DNA of 11,858 bases, taken from the NCBI GenBank assembly GCA_905233335.1, contig CAJOED010000077.1, forward strand, positions 1,758 through 13,615, given 5' to 3'. Shown piece by piece: positions 6,821 to 11,858 of this stretch; position 1 is the first letter of the stretch, and every line of letters starts with the position of its first letter. The notes under the pieces were generated by a model that saw only the letters and a program-made list of their open reading frames with translations, had not been told where the DNA came from and did no database searches. Origin of the DNA: an uncultured Synergistales bacterium. GTDB taxonomy: Bacteria; Synergistota; Synergistia; Synergistales; Aminobacteriaceae. The position numbers and the translations under genes are program-made.

Positions 6821-7443
6821 AACAAAACAGAATATTTTATGCGATAGTAAAAAACTTCTTCAAGATAATCCTGAAAATATATAATCGCTGTTCAATAAGA
6901 TGGCTCGAAAAGTTACCCCCCGGCGAAAAATTCATAGTTGCAAGTAATCATGCCAGTAATTTGGATCCGTTGTTGGTGGGATGTTTTTTCCCGCGAATGT
7001 TACGTTATTTCGCAAAAGAAGAACTCTTCACGAACTGGCTTTTCGGTGCGTGCATTCGTGCGCTTGGGGCTGTCCCGGTGTCGCGCGGGAGTAATGCATC
7101 GGCGGCGGGTGCCCTAAAAGGCTTCATGAAACTCTATCAGGACGGTAGCGATGTATTAATCTTCCCGGAAGGCGGACGGACTCTTGACGGGAAATTACAG
7201 CCTCTTGAAGCAGGAGTAGCATTGATAGCGGCACACGAAAAAGCTCCTATTCTGCCCGTGTACATCAAAGGCTCGTTCGACGCAATGCCCCCCGGAGCGG
7301 CTCTCGTGAAACCAAAGAAGATAACCGTAACTTTCGGGAAGCCGTTAAGGTTTTCCGACGAGGTCTACACGAGCAAGGCAGGACGCAATATCATCATGGA
7401 CAGCCTGAATACTGCAATGCGTGAGTTGGCGGCGGAGGCGTAA
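6817..7443 (+). CDS. plsC: 1-acyl-sn-glycerol-3-phosphate acyltransferase
   Basis: PlsC adds the second acyl chain to lysophosphatidic acid, giving phosphatidic acid at the inner membrane. The HX4D catalytic motif is clear (NHASNLD, His45 and Asp50), as is the glycerol-phosphate motif FPEGGRT at 116-122, with GAVPVSR at 84-90 between them. The N-terminus is a basic amphipathic stretch (residues 5-22) likely to sit on the membrane. The 208-residue length fits the short PlsC class. It is coupled to cmk by an ATGA overlap. The last 63 bases of the gene (from 7381) are the apparent parent of the repeat units that follow it: the 23-base block starting at 7381 recurs at 7492 and 7681. Confidence 0.92.
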   Translation: MKQNRIFYAIVKNFFKIILKIYNRCSIRWLEKLPPGEKFIVASNHASNLDPLLVGCFFPRMLRYFAKEELFTNWLFGACIRALGAVPVSRGSNASAAGALKGFMKLYQDGSDVLIFPEGGRTLDGKLQPLEAGVALIAAHEKAPILPVYIKGSFDAMPPGAALVKPKKITVTFGKPLRFSDEVYTSKAGRNIIMDSLNTAMRELAAEA

Positions 7444-7814
7444 AGAATGTTTCTCGGGAAAAACGGGTCAGATGACAGCAGGAGCAGAGCAGGACGCAAT
7501 ATCATCATGGACAGTCTGCATGTGTTGTCAGCGGGGGCTCAGTGATGTTTTTCGGAAACAGCAGGCAAATATTTCAATGGGATATAGTGTCTTATCATGA
7601 ATAGCTTGCATGAATTATCAGCGGGGGCGTAAAGAATGTTGTTCAGGAAAAACGGGTCATATGATATCAGGAGCAGGGTAGGACGCAATATCATCATGGA
7701 CAGTTCGCATTTGTCAACAGCGGGGGTGTAAGTAATGTTTTTCGGAAATAGTAAGCATAAATTTTCACAGGATATTAAGAGCACGGCAGAACGAACTATC
7801 AGCGGAGGCACAAA
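7444..7814 (+). repeat. Degenerate tandem array built from the plsC-end/yicC-start junction
   Basis: The 371 bases between plsC and yicC consist of four units starting at ATG 7447, 7545, 7636 and 7735 (spacing 98, 91, 99, 80 to the yicC ATG). Each unit opens with ATGTT, followed by a yicC-like or diverged segment, then a plsC-3'-like segment ending in a CAGCGGGGG or CAGCGGAGG block. Units 1 and 3 are alike (10 mismatches in the first 75 bases), as are units 2 and 4 (identical first 14 bases), so the array is two copies of a dimer of about 189 bases. A 23-base block at the end of plsC (7381) recurs exactly at 7492 and 7681. Units 2 and 4 read FFGNSRQIFQW and FFGNSKHKFSQ, matching yicC codons for FGSSKHEFSW at 7834 onward. 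The simplest origin is repeated tandem duplication of the gene junction followed by decay. Confidence 0.85.
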
Positions 7815-7830
7815 ATGTTTCTCAGCATGA
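7447..7830 (+). other. Chain of stop/start-coupled mini-ORFs leading into yicC
   Basis: Mini-ORFs run 7447-7545 (32 residues, MFLGKNGSDDSRSRAGRN...), 7545-7604 (19 residues), 7597-7632 (MNSLHELSAGA), 7636-7731 (31 residues, MLFRKNGSYDIRSRVGRN...) and 7735-7830 (31 residues, overlapping the yicC start). Every stop lies within about 15 bases of the next ATG, and GGGGG or GGAGG blocks precede the starts at 7636, 7735 and 7815. Ribosomes could in principle pass from plsC to yicC by serial reinitiation. Most differences between units change amino acids, so I see no sign that the peptides themselves are conserved. Confidence 0.35.
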
Positions 7831-8702
7831 CAGGTTTCGGAAGCAGCAAGCACGAATTTTCATGGGGCACAGTGTCATTTGAGATTACTTCCGTAAACCA
7901 CAAGTACCAAGATTTCAGCGCAAGATTACCCCGCGAATTATCATCACTCGAAAACAGAATAATTACCCTCCTGCGAACATCAATCGGGCGCGGAAAAGTG
8001 AAACTCACTGCCGAAATCACTTGGGATCCCGGCGCAAGAATTCCCACGCTCGACTCTGAAGGGTTGATGAACCTCTTTAACCAGGTGAGACGCATAGCCA
8101 AACGCAACAACCTCGACACACCGAACGACATCACTAATTTTCTGCTCATTCCCGGAGTCCTCGACATAAACGACAACATAGCAGAACAGGTTGCGCACGA
8201 CAGCCCGGAGATTTGGGACGACATGACAGCACAGGCAGTGAGGTCATTGATGGAAATGAAGAGGTCGGAAGGCGAAAAGTTACGGCTGAAAGTTTCGGGG
8301 GATATTGACGCGCTCGAAAAAATATTGTCGTCCGTAAAAGACAGGTGGAAAGTCGCAAGTGATGATGCGCTGGAGAGCCTGCGAAGCCGCTATGTTAGTG
8401 TCATGGAGCACTATGATCTTGAGATTGACGAGGCGAGAATTTCGGAGGAAGTTGCACTTATGGCTGACAAATGGGATATCTCCGAAGAACTCGCACGCAT
8501 GGACGTTCACACGGAAAAATTCCGGCAGGTAATGAACGCTCCTGAAAGTTCCGGGAAAAAGCTGGATTTTCTTGTGCAGGAAATGAACAGGGAAGTCAAC
8601 ACTATGGGCAGCAAGGTAGCAGATGCTGAAGTCCGCTGGCTCGTTGTTGAGGCGAAAACCTGCATTGAGAGAATACGCGAGCAGTTACAGAACATAGAAT
8701 GA
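7815..8702 (+). CDS. yicC: YicC-family endoribonuclease
   Basis: YicC proteins form a family of single-strand endoribonucleases implicated in small-RNA turnover in E. coli and in stress survival elsewhere. The signature N-terminus MTGFG (residues 5-9) is present, followed by VNHKYQDFSARLPREL and the GRGKVKL block of the N-terminal domain. The C-terminal domain ends with the strongly conserved GKKLDFLVQEMNREVNTMGSK and AEVRWLVVEAK. The 295-residue length is typical. The start is ATG 7815 with GGAGG at 7804-7808. The stop overlaps gmk by ATGA, the common yicC-gmk pairing. Its first codons are the parent of part of the upstream repeat array, which places a long run of mini-ORFs ahead of it. Confidence 0.93.
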   Translation: MFLSMTGFGSSKHEFSWGTVSFEITSVNHKYQDFSARLPRELSSLENRIITLLRTSIGRGKVKLTAEITWDPGARIPTLDSEGLMNLFNQVRRIAKRNNLDTPNDITNFLLIPGVLDINDNIAEQVAHDSPEIWDDMTAQAVRSLMEMKRSEGEKLRLKVSGDIDALEKILSSVKDRWKVASDDALESLRSRYVSVMEHYDLEIDEARISEEVALMADKWDISEELARMDVHTEKFRQVMNAPESSGKKLDFLVQEMNREVNTMGSKVADAEVRWLVVEAKTCIERIREQLQNIE

Positions 8703-9259
8703 TGAATAGAATGATGACGGGAAAATTATTCGTACTTTCAGGCCCCAGCGGAGTCGGTAAAGGAACATTGCGCGAACATGCACTGTCAGACATTCCCGGA
8801 CTCGTATACTCTATCTCATGCACGACACGACAGCCACGACCCGGAGAAACTGACGGCATAGAATACCGCTTCATAACTCACGAAAAATTCACGCAGGGAA
8901 TACAGCAGAATTTGTTTCTTGAGTATGCTCATGTTCACGATGACTTTTACGGGACTTTGCGCGCTGACGTTGTGAATGAACTTGAGTCGGGTCATAATGT
9001 GCTTCTTGAGATTGATGTTCAGGGTGCACTGCAGGTAAAAGCAAAAATGCCGGAAGCAGTATTGATATTCGTAGCTCCTCCGTCGGTTGAAGTGTTGGAG
9101 CAGAGATTGCGCGGTCGTCATACAGAGAGTGAAGCGGCGTTGTCCGTGCGTCTCAAGAATGCGGCGGGTGAACTTGGCCTGAAAGATAAATATGATTACG
9201 TGATAGTGAATGATGATCTAGAGAAGGCATCGCAGGAATTGAGACAGATAATATTATGA
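8699..9259 (+). CDS. gmk: Guanylate kinase
   Basis: Gmk converts GMP to GDP with ATP, feeding GTP and (p)ppGpp pools. It shows the P-loop GPSGVGKGT at residues 15-23, the GMP-binding stretch SISCTTRQPRPGETDG at 38-53 with YRF after it, and EIDVQGALQVK in the middle. The 186-residue length is slightly short at the C-terminus but complete (DYVIVNDDLEKA near the end). ATG 8699 overlaps the yicC stop; ATG 8702, 8711 or 8714 are in frame, and the later ones would give a more usual N-terminus. The remA and rpoZ genes that often flank gmk are absent here, replaced by a membrane-protein gene coupled by ATGA. Confidence 0.95.
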   Translation: MMNRMMTGKLFVLSGPSGVGKGTLREHALSDIPGLVYSISCTTRQPRPGETDGIEYRFITHEKFTQGIQQNLFLEYAHVHDDFYGTLRADVVNELESGHNVLLEIDVQGALQVKAKMPEAVLIFVAPPSVEVLEQRLRGRHTESEAALSVRLKNAAGELGLKDKYDYVIVNDDLEKASQELRQIIL

Positions 9260-9702
9260 CGCTCGACAAATTCATACGCTGGACTCTGTTTTGCGCGGGA
9301 ATAATCACGGCGATTTTTGCGGGCTACATGTTCTACATTGACAACATTGCGGGAGGCGCGGCATGGCTTGCGGTGTCGGTTGGGTTTCTGTGTTTCGCGA
9401 CGAGAATACGTCAGGACGGCAGAACCGAAACATCACAGACTGACAGCACAGACGATAATGACGACCTTCACAACATGGCAGTAATCATTTCCGACGTAGC
9501 ACTTGCTTCATTGCGCAACATAGGACGTACAATCCCGCCGAGCGAAAAAGAGATAGCAGAACTTGAAGAGAAACTGAACAGGTTTCTTGACGCAATGCCT
9601 GTAGATGATGACGAACGCGAAGAGATAGCAGATGAGTTTGAACGCCTTAGAGAACGCACGAGGAGAACACAAAGCGGCCGGGCGATAATGAGAAGGCTGT
9701 AA
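9256..9702 (+). CDS. Unknown two-helix membrane protein with acidic/charged tail
   Basis: I do not recognise this 148-residue protein. Two hydrophobic segments (about residues 8-27 and 32-49) with a short DNIAGG turn form a membrane hairpin, so both ends probably face the same side. A polar linker rich in T, S and D (53-72) follows, then a helical region (73-90) and a highly charged helix likely to form a coiled coil (95-137, ELEEKLNRFL and DEFERLRERTRR). The ATG overlaps the gmk stop (ATGA 9256-9259), so it is co-translated with gmk and lies 36 bases before ftsH. A role with FtsH at the membrane is possible from position only. Confidence 0.75.
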   Translation: MTLDKFIRWTLFCAGIITAIFAGYMFYIDNIAGGAAWLAVSVGFLCFATRIRQDGRTETSQTDSTDDNDDLHNMAVIISDVALASLRNIGRTIPPSEKEIAELEEKLNRFLDAMPVDDDEREEIADEFERLRERTRRTQSGRAIMRRL

Positions 9703-9738
9703 ACTTTCAAGAAAGGACATTCCAAAAAAATTTCGCAA

Positions 9739-10923
9739 ATGAACAAAGGACAAAAATTTTCAGTATGGTATTTTCTGATAGCACTTATAGCGGCGTGGCT
9801 TTTCTCTGAATACATCTACAAACCATACGCAGAAAGCAAAGGAGAAGTCCCCTACAGTGAATTTCTTGCGGACTTGAACGCGAGCACTATCGAGAATGCA
9901 GACATCACCGACAGCAGAATAATATACACCCTCAAGAACACCGACAGTCCCGACAAACGTCCCATAATCGGCGGCAAAATCTTAACGAACAGGATAAAGC
10001 AGCAGGGCAACACAAAAAGCGTCGTGAGATTGTCTGACCCGTTCTTGATTGAGAGACTCGCGAGTGCTGACATAAAGTTCGGGGGGATTGCACAGCGGGA
10101 CAGCTTTATGGATCTCGTAATGGGAATATTGCTTCCCATGCTGCCATTGATAGTGATATGGTACTTGATATTCAGGAACATGCGCGGTGGAGCAGGAAAT
10201 ATATTTTCGTTCGGCAGGAGCAAGGCGAAAGAGCTTCAGGGAGAAATGACCGGCGTAAAGTTCAGCGACATAGGCGGTGCTGGTGAAGCAGAAGTAGAAT
10301 TGCGCGAAATCATCGACTTCCTGAAAGATCCGCGGCGTTTCGACAAGTTCGGGGCAAAGTTACCGCGCGGAGTGTTACTCGTAGGCCCTCCCGGAACAGG
10401 AAAGACATTACTCGCTAAGGCTTGTGCGGGTGAAGCAGGAGTGCCGTTCTTCTTCATTACGGGATCAAGTTTCGTTGAGATGTTCGTGGGGGTCGGTGCC
10501 GCAAGAGTGAGGGATCTTTTCGAGCAGGCCAAGAAAAAAGCTCCGTGCATAATTTTCGTTGATGAGATTGATGCTATCGGTCAGTCAAGAATGCGCAACT
10601 TCAACAGCAACTCGGAACAGGAAGCAACCCTGAATCAACTTCTCGCAGAAATGGACGGTTTCGAGGACAATAACGGTGTCGTAATCATGGGAGCAACGAA
10701 CAGGCCGGAGATTTTGGATCAAGCTCTATTGCGTCCTGGACGTTTTGACCGTCAGATACAGGTAGTGCTTCCGACGGAGGAAGGTCGCGAGGAAATTTTG
10801 CGCATTCACACGAAGAACTTACCCCTAGCACCCGAAATCAATTTTCGGGGGCTGACCTTGCGAACATCGCGAATGAAGCCTCACTTCTTGCCGCAAGACG
10901 TAAGGCCGACAAAGTATCCATGA
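9739..10923 (+). CDS. ftsH: FtsH, N-terminal membrane and AAA+ part (frameshifted gene)
   Basis: FtsH is the inner-membrane ATP-dependent zinc metalloprotease that degrades unassembled membrane proteins and regulatory proteins. This frame carries the first membrane helix (about residues 9-26), the periplasmic domain, the second helix (about 126-145) and most of the AAA+ module: Walker A GPPGTGKT at 216-223, pore loop FVG at 249-251, Walker B with VDEID at 274-278, and ATNRPE to RPGRFDR with arginines 335 and 338. After INF (about residue 369) the frame is wrong and the last 25 residues are not FtsH. The conserved stretch leading to TPGF is absent and SGADLAN continues in another frame from 10845, consistent with a deletion of about 31 bases. 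The purine-rich AAAGGA (9712-9717) is 21 bases from ATG 9739, too far for a normal ribosome site, so the start is uncertain. Confidence 0.93.
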   Translation: MNKGQKFSVWYFLIALIAAWLFSEYIYKPYAESKGEVPYSEFLADLNASTIENADITDSRIIYTLKNTDSPDKRPIIGGKILTNRIKQQGNTKSVVRLSDPFLIERLASADIKFGGIAQRDSFMDLVMGILLPMLPLIVIWYLIFRNMRGGAGNIFSFGRSKAKELQGEMTGVKFSDIGGAGEAEVELREIIDFLKDPRRFDKFGAKLPRGVLLVGPPGTGKTLLAKACAGEAGVPFFFITGSSFVEMFVGVGAARVRDLFEQAKKKAPCIIFVDEIDAIGQSRMRNFNSNSEQEATLNQLLAEMDGFEDNNGVVIMGATNRPEILDQALLRPGRFDRQIQVVLPTEEGREEILRIHTKNLPLAPEINFRGLTLRTSRMKPHFLPQDVRPTKYP

Positions 10924-11576
10924 ATGATTTTGACCTGGCAATAGAGAGAGTTGTTGCCGGACTCCAACGAAAGACACCGCTCACTCCTGAAGTCCGCAAA
11001 AAGGTAGCGTATCACGAAACAGGACATGCGCTCGTAGCGTGCTACATTCCCGGCTCTGACCCCGTGCACAAAGTCAGCATAATTCCGACGACAAAGGGTG
11101 CGTTGGGCTACACCATGCAGATGCCGACAGAAGATAATTACCTCATCAGCGAGGGCGAACTAAAATCACGTATGGCGGTAATGCTCGGCGGACGTGCGGC
11201 AGAACTGCTCGTGTTCAGTGAAGCGTCAACGGGTGCGTCGAACGACCTCGAACGTGCTACGGAAACAGCCCGGCGTATGGTTACGGAGTTCGGAATGTCG
11301 CCGGAACTCGGCCCTGTGCGTTATGCGGCATCGTCGATGATGTATCTTGCGGGGAGTTCACAGATCCGCGAGGATGTCGGGGACGGTACAGCGCAGGTTA
11401 TCGACGCGGAAATCAAGCGGCTGGTGAGTGAGGCGCAGGAACACGCGATAAATATTTTGCGGGAACATGAGAACGTTCTGCATGAAGTAGCCGGTACTTT
11501 GCAGGAGAAGGAAGTAATCAATCATGAGGAAATACAAGCGATAGTAGACCGCGAAAAAGAACAGACAGCAGAATAG
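10920..11576 (+). CDS. ftsH: FtsH, C-terminal zinc protease part (frameshifted gene)
   Basis: This frame continues FtsH: upstream of ATG 10920 it already reads SGADLANIANEASLLAARR from 10845, and after the ATG it gives NDFDLAIERVVAGLQRK, then the protease active site HETGH (HExxH zinc motif with catalytic Glu) and SNDLERATETARRMV with the third zinc-ligand aspartate. It ends with a charged helical tail. The two frames meet in an ATGA (10920-10923), so a separate 218-residue protease fragment could be made by coupled reinitiation, though it would lack the AAA+ lid. Joined to the preceding part with the missing residues, the protein would be about 620 residues, normal for FtsH. A strong terminator follows. 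Confidence 0.92.
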   Translation: MNDFDLAIERVVAGLQRKTPLTPEVRKKVAYHETGHALVACYIPGSDPVHKVSIIPTTKGALGYTMQMPTEDNYLISEGELKSRMAVMLGGRAAELLVFSEASTGASNDLERATETARRMVTEFGMSPELGPVRYAASSMMYLAGSSQIREDVGDGTAQVIDAEIKRLVSEAQEHAINILREHENVLHEVAGTLQEKEVINHEEIQAIVDREKEQTAE

Positions 11577-11601
11577 TAAAATTGTTGTGAGAAAAAATTA
11601 C

Positions 11602-11642
11602 TCTCTCTTGTGATAATAATTATTGCAGGAGAGATTTTTTTT
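11602..11642 (+). terminator. Intrinsic terminator after ftsH
   Basis: TCTCTCTTG at 11602-11610 pairs with CAGGAGAGA at 11626-11634 (nine pairs, one G-U), and the AT-rich interior (11611-11625) can pair further up to a three-base loop. Eight T follow (11635-11642). The A-rich 11592-11597 on the other side could let it act weakly on the opposite strand. It ends the long housekeeping transcript. Confidence 0.88.
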
Positions 11643-11645
11643 ATT

Positions 11646-11695
11646 TTACGTGGAAGGAGGGATAAGAGAATGCAGCGCAAAATTCCACCACGTAA
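11646..11695 (+). promoter_or_regulatory. Inverted repeat enclosing a strong ribosome site
   Basis: TTACGTGG at 11646-11653 is the exact reverse complement of CCACGTAA at 11688-11695, and adjacent GGAA (11652-11655) can instead pair with TTCC (11683-11686). The enclosed bases carry AAGGAGG (11654-11660) and ATG 11670. As RNA this would be a stem with the ribosome site in its loop, or as DNA a dyad for a protein. The function is inferred. Confidence 0.35.
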
Positions 11696-11810
11696 CTACC
11701 TGATGACAACAAAAATCAAACGAAAGGAAAAATATACTTATGAAGAGAAAATTAGTGTTAATGCTGTGCTGTGTCGTGATGATGTCGGCTTCTCCGGTAT
11801 ATGCGGCTGA
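11670..11810 (+). CDS. Possible 46-residue leader ORF overlapping the next gene
   Basis: ATG 11670 has the best ribosome site in the window (AAGGAGG, nine-base spacer). It reads MQRKIPPRNYLMTTKIKRKE then a further 26 residues to TGA 11808-11810, very basic at first. The 3' half overlaps, in a different frame, the start of the exported protein at 11740. It may be a leader peptide controlling that gene, or a chance ORF. No family is recognised. Confidence 0.3.
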   Translation: MQRKIPPRNYLMTTKIKRKEKYTYEEKISVNAVLCRDDVGFSGICG

Positions 11811-11858
11811 CATGATAAGTGGATTTGCGAGCAACTTTGCGCAGGGGTTTATGCCTTT
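11740..11858 (+). CDS. Exported protein, 5' end only (signal peptide)
   Basis: ATG 11740 reads MKRKLVLMLCCVVMMS followed by ASPVYA and AD: a basic n-region, a hydrophobic core and an AxA-like VYA cleavage site near residue 22, a convincing Sec signal peptide without a lipobox at the cleavage point. The mature start is ADMISGFASNFAQGFMPF and the gene runs off the window. AAGGA at 11724-11728 is 11 bases upstream. The mature part is too short to name. It follows the terminator and so begins a separate transcript. Confidence 0.7.
   Translation, partial: MKRKLVLMLCCVVMMSASPVYAADMISGFASNFAQGFMP

Noticed and set aside
7444..7814. CRISPR array or mobile-element explanation of the repeats
   Set aside because: Units are contiguous without unique spacers, diverged, and clearly derived from the flanking genes; there are no terminal inverted repeats or transposase.
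7539..7853. Minus-strand ORF of 104 residues across the repeat array
   Set aside because: It lies wholly in the degenerate repeats and the yicC start, with repeated low-information sequence and no ribosome site or family signature.
10831..10923. Programmed frameshift or ribosomal bypass in ftsH
   Set aside because: About ten conserved residues before SGADLAN are missing from the DNA in all three frames, so recoding could not restore the normal protein.

Overview
The window is a gene-dense, all plus-strand stretch of a bacterial chromosome. GC content is moderate (about one half by eye) and most genes abut or overlap by ATGA. A prepilin-type protein, a surface-sugar glycosyltransferase, YicC and a membrane FtsH point to a diderm bacterium. 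The overall flavour (HDOD-cmk-plsC followed by yicC-gmk-ftsH, Thermotoga-like TrpS) makes me think of Synergistota, but this is a guess from memory and was not tested.

Layout. 1-1437: tail of an upstream gene, a GspH/FimT-type pseudopilin, and a family 2 glycosyltransferase that loses its frame at a run of eight G. A strong intrinsic terminator (1450-1488) closes this unit, and an extended -10 promoter (1503-1511) opens the next. 1547-4523: deoxynucleoside kinase, Nif3-like metal protein, a small NTF2-like protein, tryptophanyl-tRNA synthetase with an internal frame break, and a small unknown gene with a frame break. 4520-7443: RluB-type pseudouridine synthase, HDOD-domain protein, cytidylate kinase, 1-acylglycerol-3-phosphate acyltransferase. 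7444-7814: an array of degenerate copies of the plsC-end/yicC-start junction. 7815-11576: YicC endoribonuclease, guanylate kinase, an unknown two-helix membrane protein, and FtsH split into two frames. A second strong terminator (11602-11642) ends this run, and the 5' end of an exported protein begins at 11740.

Most identified genes are housekeeping: nucleotide phosphorylation (dNK, Cmk, Gmk), translation and RNA maturation (TrpS, RluB, YicC), phospholipid synthesis (PlsC) and membrane protein quality control (FtsH).

Two things stand out. First, four of about fifteen genes, including the normally essential trpS and ftsH, carry reading-frame lesions. In trpS and ftsH conserved residues are missing, so these look like short deletions and not recoding sites. 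Either the assembly has indel errors or the source genome or cell is slippage-prone. Second, the plsC-yicC gap is filled by two copies of a roughly 189-bp dimer derived from the flanking gene ends. It forms an unbroken chain of stop/start-coupled mini-ORFs running into yicC. I found no tRNA, rRNA, CRISPR array or insertion sequence.
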